A stretch of 64,000 bases of DNA from CAVVGZ01 sp963747965 (lineage in GTDB: Bacteria > Chloroflexota > Anaerolineae > Anaerolineales > Anaerolineaceae). The notes under the pieces are model-generated. The model was not told where the DNA came from. It saw only the letters and a list, made by a program, of their open reading frames with translations, and searched no databases. Position 1 is the stretch's first letter; every line of letters starts with the position of its first letter. The stretch is from the NCBI GenBank assembly GCA_963747965.1, contig CAVVGZ010000007.1:248001-312000 (forward strand). Reading direction: 5' to 3'. Shown piece after piece: positions 55,063-64,000 of the stretch. A program made the translations under genes and the position numbers.

Positions 55063-55695
55063 TTAAACATCCTTACGGACCAATATTGTAAAGTCATAGA
55101 GCCCATAATCATGGAGTAAGGCAATGTTTTTAGAAAAATGTTTTTTGCAATAATCAAAATAAAAACAAGGATCTGCATAATATAAATCCCCGCGCATATA
55201 ATCTGGATCCGAAAAGGATGTTAAGAGGTTGAATGAGAATCCCGTGGTTGAATATTCGTCCATAATATGGATGTTCTTAAGCACAAAATCCTGCCATTCC
55301 CGAGTCTCATGATCCATTTTCATATTAAATGTACCGCTGGCAACCGCATAATTGACCCGGGGGATGTTCCCTAATAAGGATGAGAAAAAACAATGTGGAT
55401 TATCCTTATATATATTTTTTCCTTCCTCAACCATTGTTTCCAGAATATCGTATCCATAATACGTTAGATCGTGCCCAAGACGACTTAAGTATCCGTAAAG
55501 GGATCCATAACCGGAACCAAAATCCAATAATGAATATGGTTTATCGGGTTTTATGATTTTAATGAGCTGAGCAAAACGGTGTTCCTGGGAATGCGGTGAG
55601 TTGTAATCAACTCCCAGATGTGTTGTTCCAAATTTCTTTAATTTATCATCAAAATAGTTGCGTATATCATTCAAGTTTATATTTACATCAGACAT
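55063..55695 (-). CDS. SAM-dependent methyltransferase
   Basis: A 210-residue class I methyltransferase. Motif I is YSLLDFGSGYGSLYGYLSRL, with YYGYDILETMVEEGKN as the acidic-loop region and ASGTFNMKMDHETREWQDFV near the usual motif IV. The substrate is unknown. It is 20 bases downstream of the WbqC gene and is most likely involved in modifying a surface glycan. A GAGAAGAGGG site precedes the ATG. Confidence 0.85.
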   Translation of the reverse strand: MSDVNINLNDIRNYFDDKLKKFGTTHLGVDYNSPHSQEHRFAQLIKIIKPDKPYSLLDFGSGYGSLYGYLSRLGHDLTYYGYDILETMVEEGKNIYKDNPHCFFSSLLGNIPRVNYAVASGTFNMKMDHETREWQDFVLKNIHIMDEYSTTGFSFNLLTSFSDPDYMRGDLYYADPCFYFDYCKKHFSKNIALLHDYGLYDFTILVRKDV

Positions 55696-55715
55696 TATTA
55701 CCCTCTTCTCAGGAA

Positions 55716-56423
55716 TTATGATTGCCCAATCCCGTTTTGGATATAATTCAGCGCATCGCGGCCAACCATAAACATCAGGTCAAGGATGGATACGTGTGTC
55801 TCAAATGGGGGATAGAACTGCGGATATTCTGGATAATCATAGACCATGTATTCAAGATGGATCCCGGCTTTTTTGAACATATCATCATCCATATAATTTC
55901 TTGCTGAAGGTCCGGAAAGATAATGATTTGCTCCCACATGTTCCAAAATATGGATTAATCTTTCGGTTTTTTCACCGTGGATTTCTTCCATATCTGACGA
56001 ACACATAAACTTAACCGAGTGCAGTCCAAGCAGTTCGGCAATCTTGATGGTAAGGTCAATTGTAAAATTGGCCAGTTGTAATGGTTTTTGTTGGTAGAAG
56101 GGGAATAGTTCACTAGAAAAATGATTAAAAAATGGAGCTCTATGATAAGACATTTCAATGGTATTCCAATGGGAGGTAATCCAGTCCCTGTCCCAATTTA
56201 TCTCGACTTGATTGATGGGTGTCTGGTTACTCTCAATTCCTTTTTGATGAACCGGAATGGTTAACCAGTTTAATCCCTGAGGGGTCTTGATTCGGTTGCG
56301 GTTTCTCCATCCATTTTTATCAAATTTGACGTCATCATAAAAAATGAATAAATCCGCCTGGAGAATCTGATGGAAATATCCGCGCCATGGAATGTAAGAC
56401 GGTTGTAAAATGACACATTTCAT
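55716..56423 (-). CDS. WbqC-family protein
   Basis: A 235-residue protein of the WbqC family: MKCVILQPSYIPWRGYFHQI, FDKNGWRNRNRIKTPQGLNW and GANHYLSGPSARNYMDDDMF. These proteins are found in polysaccharide clusters and are thought to form or attach N-acyl amino-sugar parts, but the reaction is not settled. It is the first gene of a pair with the methyltransferase. Confidence 0.88.
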   Translation of the reverse strand: MKCVILQPSYIPWRGYFHQILQADLFIFYDDVKFDKNGWRNRNRIKTPQGLNWLTIPVHQKGIESNQTPINQVEINWDRDWITSHWNTIEMSYHRAPFFNHFSSELFPFYQQKPLQLANFTIDLTIKIAELLGLHSVKFMCSSDMEEIHGEKTERLIHILEHVGANHYLSGPSARNYMDDDMFKKAGIHLEYMVYDYPEYPQFYPPFETHVSILDLMFMVGRDALNYIQNGIGQS

Positions 56424-56473
56424 AATTTTTCGGCAGATAGGATTGGTTGGGGAAGAATTTCAAGGATCATTAT

Positions 56474-58525
56474 TTATTTTTCAATGCAATTTAATTTTGT
56501 CAGAATTCCTGATATTTCTAAATCATCTTCAACATCAGAATTCCTGTCCATTTGAACTCGTCTCCAGGTCTGGCAAACACCTGCAGAAAACTCCGAATTT
56601 GATTCTAATACTGCCATTGAGCGTTCTTCAGCTTCATCCCATAATCCCTGGAAAGCATATCCCTCAATGAAAACAAATAATTCCGAAGGTGATTTTGGTG
56701 ATAAACCCTTGCTTTCGGCTTCATTAGCCAGATCGACAACCTGTTTATAATCTCCCTCCTGGCGTGCCAACTCGGCTTTTTCAAAGTAATAACACCAATC
56801 ACGCTGGGTTGTATTCTGGAAAATTTCAGTTGGCAGGGATGCAGGTTCCAGTGGATTTGTAATAATCCGCTCCAGGTCTGTTAATGGCATAAGTTCTTCA
56901 TATACTCCAGGAACCCCAAGGAGGATATTCTCGTCTGTGAATTCTTTGTCCAGGATGCGAATACATTCTCCAACGGGATAGTAGATGGAGATCGTGTCAC
57001 TTGTAGAGCCATAAAACTCAAAAGCCCGGAAATTAAAATGAACTGGCTGATCTGGTAGGATGTTTTCCAGGGATTGGCCAAGTCGTATCTTTGTATAAAT
57101 CAGGATGTATGGCATTTTATTATCATTCACAGATATGTTTTTATTGTAGATCCAATTTAATGGGGCTGTGAGCGAATTATCTGAGTAATACTTTAATGGG
57201 AGTTCGTGGGTCATCAGAATTGTACCGGGGGCTAGTGCAGGAATTCTCCATGATAATTGTTTAAAGAATTCTGTTTGATTCTGCCAATCTCTACGGAATG
57301 TATTGCTTGTATAAAAGTTCCATCCAACCGTCATGGCGAGGATAGCTGCCATGATAACTACCCTGCGTTTTCCAGATTTTGCTAGAAATATAATCAGCCC
57401 TGATAAGAGCAGACTTGCACCAAATCCGGTTGATAACATAAACCGGTCGTAAGGAAATTCCAATCCAATAGGCAAACCAGCAATCCAGGAAGGTAATCTT
57501 CCCAGCATTATTCCGGCGAGACCTGTCACTATTGCGAAAATTCCCCACTGGTCGTCATATTCTTTGGATGAATGATGTTCTGCTTGGAAGCGGAATCCAA
57601 AAATAACTATAAGGGCGAAAGTAATACCCATTACGAAGAGGTATAACCAGGTAGAAGAAGCCTCTATGGGAAATGAGAATATTCGTGAGGTTTGTGACCA
57701 AGCGGATATCCCGGCTTTTTGGATAGTGGATAATATTTCCTGAATAAATCCTATTGACATCCATGTGAAACTTCGTGAAGTACTATCAATAATTGAGAAT
57801 TCATAACCCTGGTAATCAGGTGATTGGGTTTGTAAATAACGAAAGAGTATATACAAGACAGAAACGATTAGGTAGATACCCCAGTTTTTAAATGTGATTT
57901 TGAGTCGATCGAGCGTAGATTGACTCTGGTTGGTTGTAAGTAACCAGAGAAAGAAAGGCCGCAAAAATTCCAGACCAAAAAAATATTCGGTAGACAAGTG
58001 ACAGATCATCGCACTAATAATTGCAATAATGGTAAATCCAACAGAATGTTTTTCAGACCGGACTGCAAGAACCATGCAGACCATTGAAAATAAAAAAAAG
58101 CTATAAAGAATATATGCCTGGCTATAAATTACAGAGATGGAATGCTGGCTAAAGCCAGGATAAATTGCATGGAAAAAACTCGCCATTAATATTGGGAAAG
58201 AATATTGTTTTTGAGGCCATACCAACTTCAGGAAAAACCAAAATAATAACGCTGTACCCCACTTTGTCAGCAGCCCGGTTATCTGCCAGGCAATTGGATT
58301 CTGACCCAGTATGGACGTTGTTAGCATGTAAATAAAGCTCAAGAAAGGCCGGTCGTTTGCGAAAGCCTTTTGAAATCCGCCAGGACCAAGGACATATCCA
58401 AACCAGGTGTAAACCCAATCATCCCAGTAGAACCCTAACCAGGGTATCAACAAACCATAACTTAAAAAGCAAAGCGAGAGAAGTGCAAGGGGGATTGAAA
58501 TTTGTTTGAAAGATCCGATTTTCAT
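56474..58525 (-). CDS. Large GT-C-like membrane protein with C-terminal helical repeats
   Basis: A ~683-residue polytopic protein with 10 or more membrane helices. Near the N-terminus is an acidic motif FYWDDWVYTWFGYV, like the catalytic Asp loop of GT-C glycosyltransferases. After the membrane part, a soluble C-terminus has a TPR-like pair (EKAELARQEGDYKQVVDLAN, GLWDEAEERSMAVLESNSEF). The function is probably transfer of sugars from a lipid donor to an outside acceptor, but this is an inference. ATG 58525 is preferred over TTG 58576 as it opens the first helix. Confidence 0.7.
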   Translation of the reverse strand: MKIGSFKQISIPLALLSLCFLSYGLLIPWLGFYWDDWVYTWFGYVLGPGGFQKAFANDRPFLSFIYMLTTSILGQNPIAWQITGLLTKWGTALLFWFFLKLVWPQKQYSFPILMASFFHAIYPGFSQHSISVIYSQAYILYSFFLFSMVCMVLAVRSEKHSVGFTIIAIISAMICHLSTEYFFGLEFLRPFFLWLLTTNQSQSTLDRLKITFKNWGIYLIVSVLYILFRYLQTQSPDYQGYEFSIIDSTSRSFTWMSIGFIQEILSTIQKAGISAWSQTSRIFSFPIEASSTWLYLFVMGITFALIVIFGFRFQAEHHSSKEYDDQWGIFAIVTGLAGIMLGRLPSWIAGLPIGLEFPYDRFMLSTGFGASLLLSGLIIFLAKSGKRRVVIMAAILAMTVGWNFYTSNTFRRDWQNQTEFFKQLSWRIPALAPGTILMTHELPLKYYSDNSLTAPLNWIYNKNISVNDNKMPYILIYTKIRLGQSLENILPDQPVHFNFRAFEFYGSTSDTISIYYPVGECIRILDKEFTDENILLGVPGVYEELMPLTDLERIITNPLEPASLPTEIFQNTTQRDWCYYFEKAELARQEGDYKQVVDLANEAESKGLSPKSPSELFVFIEGYAFQGLWDEAEERSMAVLESNSEFSAGVCQTWRRVQMDRNSDVEDDLEISGILTKLNCIEK

Positions 58526-59109
58526 TATTGATATATTTATTAAATAGATTAGAGACCTGGGATATTTGGTGCCCAAAATACTATATTATCACTTTCTGCT
58601 TTTTCAGCAACCCCGAGTCGAGGAAATGTGCTTGTTGAATATTGGTTGAGAATGGTGGTTATTTTGATATCCAGATAACATAAAATAAAGTATAATATTT
58701 ACAATATATATAAGAAACTTTGAACCAAAAAATTTTCTAATATAGAAAATGGATGGTTATGGACTGATAATTGTAGGATCTAGATATTGCCATTTATATC
58801 CAAGGTATCCTATCTTTGACTGGCAATAATAAAGAAATCTGGATGTTGAGATATTTATCTGGTAGGTGGAAACAGTTATTAATGGAATCTGATTGGGGAA
58901 ACAAGTTTAGGAGCATAACTTTATAGAAGTAATTTAGATAGTCCATCAGATCATTATGAGTTTACCAAAATAAATACCTAAATGTCAGCAAACCCTGAAA
59001 CATCAGATAATTAAGATGTTTCGTGTTGGAATAGCATCCAGAATTTGAGAACCCTGATTATACAGCCGTGACCACTCCATGGTGGATCATCGGCTTTTGT
59101 TAATTAATT
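58526..59109. other. AT-rich intergenic region
   Basis: About 580 bases between the GT-C-like gene and recX. A small inverted repeat GAAACATC/GATGTTTC lies at 58997-59022. No protein-like frame is seen on either strand; it must contain the promoters for both divergent genes. Confidence 0.4.
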
Positions 59110-59760
59110 ATGGAAAAAAAAATTAGTTCGCTGGATGTGCAAAAAAATAATCCAAATCGGCTGAATGTTTTCCTGGATGGAGAATACGCATTTTCTCTTG
59201 CCCGAATCGTTGCTGCCTGGCTGGAAGTTGGAACATCCCTCAGTACAGAAAAAATTGGCACGTTACAAGCAGCCGATATGGTTGAAACAGCATATCAGAA
59301 ATCACTAAAATATATTTCTTACCGACCGCGAACCACCAATGAAGTCAGAAAGCGTCTTGAAAATAGTAGTATCCCTCCAGATACCATTAATATCGTGATT
59401 GAGCAATTAAGCGAAAAAAATCTATTAGACGACCATCAATTTGCAGAATTTTGGGTAGAGAACAGGTTGGCTTTCCGTCCTAAAAGCCGAAGAGCATTGA
59501 GACAGGAATTACGTCAAAAAGGTGTTGAAGACGAAATTATTGAAAACGTGATTCAAGAGATTAAGAGTGAAGATGATATTGCTCTAAACGCAGGTTTAAA
59601 ATACCTGCACCGCATGGAACCGATGGATAGGTATTTATTTAAACAACGAATGGGGGGGTATTTAGCACGTAAAGGCTTTACTTTAGAAACAATTGGAAAT
59701 GTACTGCCCGCTTTATGGGAATCTTTTTCTGCTGAATTGAATCATATCGCAACCAGATAG
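59110..59760 (+). CDS. recX: RecX-family regulatory protein
   Basis: A 216-residue RecX: a leading beta-rich part (NRLNVFLDGEYAFSLARIVA) then the three tandem three-helix repeats (SYRPRTTNEVRKRLENSSIP, DDHQFAEFWVENRLAFRPKS). RecX binds and inhibits the RecA filament. recA is not in the window. It is followed 21 bases later by rny. Confidence 0.92.
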   Translation: MEKKISSLDVQKNNPNRLNVFLDGEYAFSLARIVAAWLEVGTSLSTEKIGTLQAADMVETAYQKSLKYISYRPRTTNEVRKRLENSSIPPDTINIVIEQLSEKNLLDDHQFAEFWVENRLAFRPKSRRALRQELRQKGVEDEIIENVIQEIKSEDDIALNAGLKYLHRMEPMDRYLFKQRMGGYLARKGFTLETIGNVLPALWESFSAELNHIATR

Positions 59761-59781
59761 ATTCAGGATAAGGATACAGGA

Positions 59782-61311
59782 ATGAATGAATTCGGAATAA
59801 TAATAACGGTGTTGGTGATAATCGGGTTGACTGCCGGTCTTACAGTGATCTTTACAAAAATTTTTGTAGGCCGTTACCAAAAGGAACAAAATATTAAGGC
59901 TGATAATGTAATTCAGACGGCAACCGAAAAAGCAAAAGTGGTTGAACTTGAGGCTCGGGATAATGCATTAAAGGTGCTTGAAGAGGCTGATGCGGAGGTA
60001 ACCCGCAAAAGAAATGATATATCACGCGAAGAAGATCGATTGCAAAAGCGCAGAGTAGACTTAGATCAACGAATGGACCGGTTGGAACAGCGTGAAACAG
60101 CTCTAAACAAACGGCAGAGCACGATAGATAAACGAGCAAATGAAATTGACAAAATGTATGAAAAGGGTATAGAGGACTTGCAAAAGGTTGCTGAGATGTC
60201 AATTGAAGATGCCAGACAGGAGCTTCTAAATCTGGCAGAAAAAGAGGCACGAAATGACATGGCCAGGATTATCCGCGGAATTGAGGCAGAAGCGCGTGAT
60301 GAAGGCGAGAAAAAGGCACGCATGATTATTACAAGTGCAATTCAAAGAATTGCGTCTGATCATGTCAGCGAAATTACCACGTCGCTTGTTCCACTGCCGA
60401 ATGAAGAAATGAAAGGGCGCATCGTTGGCAGAAACGGACGCAATATACGGTCATTTGAACAGGCAGCCGGAGTGGATGTAATTGTAGATGACACACCGGA
60501 GGCGGTAACAATTTCCTGCTTTGACCCGGTCCGAAGAGAAATTGCCAGGCGTTCACTTGAAAAGCTTATCCTGGATGGACGCATTCACCCCGCTTATATT
60601 GAGAAGGTTTTGCACGAAAAGGAAGTGGAGGTTGAAAAAGTAATCGCTGAAGCTGGTGAGCAGGCTGCATTTGATACCGGTATTGCCGGACTACACCCTG
60701 AAATATTAAAAGTACTTGGAAGGTTGAAATTCCGCACATCCTATGGACAAAACCAGCTAGCCCATGCAGTGGAAACCTCCCACCTTGCTGCAGCGATTGC
60801 AGCAGAGGTAAATGCTGATGTTGAGGTTGCCCGTACAGCGGGACTTTTACATGACCTTGGAAAAGCCCTGGACCACAATACAGAGGGAACCCATGCTACA
60901 ATCGGAGCGGATTTTGCTAAAAGATATGGAGTAAATGCAAGGGTTGTCAACGCCATCGCTTCGCATCACCATGAAATTGACCAGGAAAGTGTTGAATCAA
61001 TTATCGTTGAAGCAGCGGACGCAATTTCTGGAGCAAGACCGGGTGCCAGACGGGAAGACCTTGAACATTATATCAAACGCCTTCGATCTCTTGAGGAAGT
61101 TGCAAACTCATATAAAGGTGTTGAACAAAGTTATGCAATTCAAGCAGGACGAGAAGTCCGGATTCTAGTAAGACCTGGTGATATTGATGATCTCGATGCA
61201 ACAAGGCTGGCGAGGGATATCGCTAAGAAAATTGAGGAAACGATGCAGTATCCGGGACAGATAAAAGTAACCGTGATCCGGGAAACCCGGGCCATAGATT
61301 ATGCCAAATAA
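59782..61311 (+). CDS. rny: Ribonuclease Y
   Basis: A 509-residue membrane-anchored endoribonuclease: an N-terminal transmembrane helix (residues ~4-26), a long coiled coil to ~residue 195, a KH domain (MKGRIVGRNGRNIRSFEQAA) and an HD phosphohydrolase domain (LLHDLGKALDHNTEGTHA, ASHHHEIDQESVE) with His-Asp metal ligands. RNase Y starts mRNA decay. Downstream is a strong bidirectional terminator. Confidence 0.97.
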   Translation: MNEFGIIITVLVIIGLTAGLTVIFTKIFVGRYQKEQNIKADNVIQTATEKAKVVELEARDNALKVLEEADAEVTRKRNDISREEDRLQKRRVDLDQRMDRLEQRETALNKRQSTIDKRANEIDKMYEKGIEDLQKVAEMSIEDARQELLNLAEKEARNDMARIIRGIEAEARDEGEKKARMIITSAIQRIASDHVSEITTSLVPLPNEEMKGRIVGRNGRNIRSFEQAAGVDVIVDDTPEAVTISCFDPVRREIARRSLEKLILDGRIHPAYIEKVLHEKEVEVEKVIAEAGEQAAFDTGIAGLHPEILKVLGRLKFRTSYGQNQLAHAVETSHLAAAIAAEVNADVEVARTAGLLHDLGKALDHNTEGTHATIGADFAKRYGVNARVVNAIASHHHEIDQESVESIIVEAADAISGARPGARREDLEHYIKRLRSLEEVANSYKGVEQSYAIQAGREVRILVRPGDIDDLDATRLARDIAKKIEETMQYPGQIKVTVIRETRAIDYAK

Positions 61312-61318
61312 ACCATTC

Positions 61319-61350
61319 AAAAACCTGGTGGACTTCTCCACCAGGTTTTT
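61319..61350. terminator. Bidirectional terminator between rny and the MBL gene
   Basis: A 14-bp perfect stem (61319-61332 with 61337-61350) with loop CTTC, A5 on the left and T5 on the right, so it can act on both strands of this convergent pair. Confidence 0.95.
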
Positions 61351-61352
61351 GA

Positions 61353-61980
61353 TTATATATCCAGTGTTTTTGCTTCCCGAATGGATGTCTCCGGGCCGTG
61401 ACCAGGAAGAAGCCTAGTATCATCTGGGAGAATCAGGATTTTGTTATAAATACTGTCCAAAATCTGGGTCAAGCTCCCGTCCTGGAGGTCAGTGCGCCCT
61501 ATCCCCCCCTTGAATAATAAATCTCCGCAAAATATAGCATTATCAGAGGCAGAATAATAAACAACATGACCCTTACAGTGGCCAGGAGTGTGGATTACTT
61601 GAATTTTGGTTTCACCTAGTTGTAAGATCTGGTTATCTTCAAGCAGTATGGAAGGTTCAGGTCCCCGGTCGAAAATATAATCAAATTCCTGTGCATCACC
61701 CCACCTTTGCCAGAGCTCCAGATCATGTGGATGGAGAGCTACTGGCGGGATGATTCCGTTGCCATTATGTAATTTCGCTGACCCCGCAATAATGATCAAA
61801 ATGTGCATGTGTAAGCCAGATACCATTTATCTGGTATCCATTTTCATTTACAACCTCGGATATAATATTCGATCCCGATGCAGGGTCAATGACAGCTGCC
61901 TGATTAGAATTAGCATCAACAACCAGGTATGTATTGTTGAAAAAAGGCTGCAGAACGAACTTCCGGATGATTAATGCCAC
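61353..61980 (-). pseudogene. MBL-fold (glyoxalase-II-like) hydrolase, split by one frameshift
   Basis: The first frame (GTG 61980) gives the N-terminal strands and zinc motif WLTHAHFDHYCGVSEI, ending in a premature stop. The next frame gives the rest: PPVALHPHDLELWQRWGDAQ, IHTPGHCKGHVVYY (zinc His), NAIFCGDLLFKGGIGRTDLQ (metal Asp) and RLLPGHGPET (zinc His). Removing one G in the minus-strand GGGG run (61785-61782) gives the family-like HFDHYCGSAKLHNG. All metal ligands are present once the frame is restored. It is 18 bases downstream of the M24 peptidase gene, in one operon. Confidence 0.88.
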
Positions 61981-61998
61981 AATTTACCCGGGATTATC

Positions 61999-63108
61999 CT
62001 AATCCAGAATCCTTAAATCGTGTGGAAAATCAGATAGCGATTCACAACCAGAACCGGTAATAATTACATCATCCTCAATTCGTACACCCCCTATACCTTC
62101 GAGGTATATACCGGGTTCCACGGTGAATACCATGCCTTCTTCGAGGCTATTTTGGTTTTCCGCATAAATATAGGGGGGTTCGTGTACTTCCATGCCAAGG
62201 CCGTGACCGGTTCTGTGGGTGAAGTATTTGCCAAATCCTTCGGATTCAATAATTTTCCGCGTCGCCTTATCTACCTCACCTGCAGGTAAGCCAGGCCTTG
62301 CAGTCTTTTTCCCCTGATCGTTGGCTGCCTGGACTGTTTCATAAATCTTTACCAGTTCCAGATCAAGCTCGCCGATGGCAAATGTGCGGGTGAGATCGGA
62401 GTTATAGCCTTTATATTTTGCACCCCAGTCAATCATAATGAGATCACCTTTTTGTAATGGACGGTCTCCCGGACCGGTGTGATTTTTGGCACTATTCGGT
62501 CCTGCGACAACTGCTGGAGAAAATGCAAATCCGGGTTCGGAACCCGCACGCAGTAGCTGGATGGATAATTCCATCGCAATTTCTATCTCGGTGACGCCAG
62601 GTTTCATATAAGGAATGGTTGCTTCCATCGCATTCTGGGCGATTATGGCTGCCTGCCTAATATTTTGTTTCTCCGATGGATCTTTTTTAATTCGCAGATT
62701 ATCCAAAACAATATTTGCAGCAATGATTTTCGAGTCCGGGGCAGCGTGGGATAAGAATTGCAGTTCCAGGAAACGGATATGTGTAGGTTCGATTCCTATC
62801 TTTTTCCCGTTAATATTAAGGTCATGTATGGCAGTTGAAAAAACCTGATCCCATTTTTCCGGATTCTCACCATAAGCATACCCTTTCAAATGAATTTTCG
62901 AATCGTGCAGCTTTGATGATTCCAATTCGGGATGAACAAGTACTGCGTTTCCATTCCGGCTGATAATTAGCAGAAAAGGTCTTTCCATCAAATGGAAATT
63001 TAAGTCGGTAAGGTACTTTAATGTTGGCCCAGGATTGAGGGCAATTCCATCCAGGTGATTCTGAGCCATTAGTGATAAAAGGCTTTGCATGCGCTGATCA
63101 TGAACCAT
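61999..63108 (-). CDS. Xaa-Pro aminopeptidase-type M24 peptidase
   Basis: A ~369-residue pita-bread peptidase: MIDWGAKYKGYNSDLTRTF (two metal Asp), HRTGHGLGMEVHEPPYIY (metal His), MVFTVEPGIYLEGIGGVRIE (two metal Glu). The N-terminal creatinase-like domain is complete (NPGPTLKYLTDLNFHLMERP). It removes an N-terminal residue next to proline. The ATG at 63108 has AAAGGA upstream; the 24 extra residues of the longest frame are not family-like. Confidence 0.93.
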   Translation of the reverse strand: MVHDQRMQSLLSLMAQNHLDGIALNPGPTLKYLTDLNFHLMERPFLLIISRNGNAVLVHPELESSKLHDSKIHLKGYAYGENPEKWDQVFSTAIHDLNINGKKIGIEPTHIRFLELQFLSHAAPDSKIIAANIVLDNLRIKKDPSEKQNIRQAAIIAQNAMEATIPYMKPGVTEIEIAMELSIQLLRAGSEPGFAFSPAVVAGPNSAKNHTGPGDRPLQKGDLIMIDWGAKYKGYNSDLTRTFAIGELDLELVKIYETVQAANDQGKKTARPGLPAGEVDKATRKIIESEGFGKYFTHRTGHGLGMEVHEPPYIYAENQNSLEEGMVFTVEPGIYLEGIGGVRIEDDVIITGSGCESLSDFPHDLRILD

Positions 63109-63283
63109 AAAAAATATTCCTTTCGCAATGAGCATCAATAAGTGAATTTTGATCCTGATAATTATACACTTTTGGTACAACTAATCTGGATATAACCTTT
63201 TTTCGGTTAGAAACAAGATAAATGTCTCATAAATCCTGTCTCGGTATACACTTGCCCCTGTAATACCAGAAACCAACAAAAAC

Positions 63284-63312
63284 TTGACATCCATAATCCC
63301 ATCGAGTAAAAT
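63284..63312 (+). promoter_or_regulatory. Promoter of the tRNA-Ala pair
   Basis: Consensus TTGACA (63284-63289) and TAAAAT (63307-63312) spaced by 17 bp, 17 bases before the first tRNA. Confidence 0.8.
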
Positions 63313-63329
63313 CCTTCTACCCTGATAAT

Positions 63330-63402
63330 GGGCCTGTAGCGCAGTTGGGAGCGCGCTTCAATCGCACTGAAGAGGCCGAGGGTTCGAATCCCTCCAGGTC
63401 CA
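63330..63402 (+). tRNA. tRNA-Ala (anticodon CGC)
   Basis: A 73-base cloverleaf: acceptor GGGCCTG/CAGGTCC, D arm GCGC/GCGC, anticodon stem CTTCA/TGAAG around loop ATCGCAC, T arm GAGGG/CCCTC. CCA is not encoded. Confidence 0.95.
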
Positions 63403-63441
63403 CTGGGTATGGAATAACTGATCACAGCCCTATAAATTTAT

Positions 63442-63515
63442 GGGCCCATAGCGCAGTTTGGGAGCGCGTCTCAATGGCATTGAGAAGGTCGAGGGTTCGA
63501 GTCCCTCTGGGTCCA
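63442..63515 (+). tRNA. tRNA-Ala (anticodon GGC)
   Basis: A 74-base cloverleaf: acceptor GGGCCCA/TGGGTCC, anticodon stem TCTCA/TGAGA around loop ATGGCAT, T arm GAGGG/CCCTC. It lies 39 bases after tRNA-Ala(CGC) and shares its D and T arms, so the two are probably a local duplication, transcribed together. Confidence 0.95.
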
Positions 63516-63526
63516 CTTTGATGAAT

Positions 63527-63567
63527 AACACTCAGGTCAGTTAAATGCTCTGGGTGTTTGTATTTTT
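63527..63567 (+). terminator. Terminator of the tRNA-Ala transcript
   Basis: Arms AACACTCAG (63527-63535) and CTGGGTGTT (63550-63558), one G-T pair, followed by TGTATTTTT. Confidence 0.7.
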
Positions 63568-63589
63568 GGAAAAAATAAATATTCGACCT

Positions 63590-63829
63590 TCAGGAGTAGT
63601 AAATCATCCAGCAGCGAGCCGGAGAATGGTGAAAGTCTGGCAGGCACCGATGGAGTGCAGCAGGTTGAACTCGCCTGAAAAGCCATATTAATGGCAGGTT
63701 GTACTGGTGAAACAATTAGCCGGTGCCGGATATGTCCGATATCACATGTTGAGCGGTCTGGTGACTTCAGACAATTTGGGTGGTACCGCGGAGAATAACC
63801 TTCGTCCCTATCAGGAGAAGGTTTTTTTT
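63590..63829 (+). promoter_or_regulatory. T-box riboswitch of leuS
   Basis: The T-box core GGGTGGTACCGCGG is at 63778-63791. It is followed by a terminator hairpin (AACCTTC 63797-63803 with GAAGGTT 63817-63823) and a T8 run. An AGTA motif and Stem-I-like helices lie upstream, and a candidate specifier CTC (Leu) is at 63670-63672. It matches control of leuS by uncharged tRNA-Leu. Confidence 0.92.
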
Positions 63830-63849
63830 AATGGATTATGGAGAAGAAA

Positions 63850-64000
63850 ATGCAAAAAATTGAATATCCTTTTTATGATCCGGGACAAATTGAAGCAAAA
63901 TGGCAGAAAAAATGGAGCGACGATGAGCTTTATCATTCCAATATTGATCCCAACCGGCCGAAATACTATGCATTGACAATGCTTCCATACCCATCCGGCG
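63850..64000 (+). CDS. leuS: Leucyl-tRNA synthetase, partial (N-terminus)
   Basis: The first ~50 residues of LeuRS reach the right edge: YPFYDPGQIEAKWQKKWSDD, then KYYALTMLPYPSG, which directly precedes the HIGH motif in the family. The ATG at 63850 follows GGAGAAGA. Expression is governed by the T-box just upstream. Confidence 0.95.
   Translation, partial: MQKIEYPFYDPGQIEAKWQKKWSDDELYHSNIDPNRPKYYALTMLPYPSG

Overview
The window looks like a chromosomal segment of a Chloroflexota bacterium, most likely an Anaerolineae-type lineage. This is inferred from gene content, not from a database search. The clues are an alternative-complex-III-like respiratory operon, an adenosylcobalamin-dependent ribonucleotide reductase behind nrdR, T-box leaders on thrS and leuS, RNase Y, a MoxR/DUF58/DUF4129 module, and several lipoproteins whose lipobox is followed by a long Thr/Pro-rich linker. 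Base composition is moderately AT-rich, genes are dense and on both strands, and I see no prophage, CRISPR array, intact insertion sequence or defence island.

Layout. 1-8.2 kb: end of a pstS gene, typA, an iron-sulfur aldo/keto reductase, a PPDK regulatory protein and the nrdR-nrdJ pair. 8.2-16.2 kb: a broken parvulin lipoprotein, a TrmH-family methyltransferase, the infC-rpmI-rplT operon (infC starts at AUA), thrS under a T-box, tRNA-Val, a YbaK-type protein with a lipoprotein, and tRNA-Ser. 16.4-23.4 kb: a seven-gene minus-strand operon for a quinol:cytochrome c oxidoreductase of the ACIII/CISM type. 23.5-29.3 kb: a CBM9-like lipoprotein, dinB converging on a glycosyltransferase, tRNA-Thr, udk and a DedA-like protein. 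29.3-36.7 kb: DUF4129-DUF58-MoxR, metallophosphoesterase, CHAD protein, phoU and pstB. 37.1-48.7 kb: an envelope polysaccharide region with GT4, heparinase-like lyase, a fused dehydrogenase/Gfo-Idh protein, formyltransferase, lipoprotein, Wzz-like and Wzy-like proteins and a zinc peptidase. 48.8-58.5 kb: small membrane proteins, a TgpA-like transglutaminase, M20 peptidase, PfkB kinase, a SAM methyltransferase, WbqC and a GT-C-like membrane protein. 59.1-64 kb: recX, rny, an MBL-fold hydrolase, an M24 peptidase, two tRNA-Ala genes and a T-box ahead of the start of leuS.

The strongest window-wide pattern is a set of seven apparent frameshifts, every one of which is repaired by removing one base, often in a G/C run or a T6 run. 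They split or mis-terminate the parvulin lipoprotein (twice), dinB together with its convergent glycosyltransferase, the CHAD gene, the TgpA-like gene, a small gene near 54.9 kb and the MBL hydrolase. This looks like either insertion-type consensus errors or unusually directional gene decay, and it changes how those genes should be read. I did not find a clearly new defence or mobile system. The most biologically interesting items are the ACIII-like operon that keeps an N-terminal [4Fe-4S] motif and has one NrfD subunit, the AUA start of infC, and the leader hairpins.
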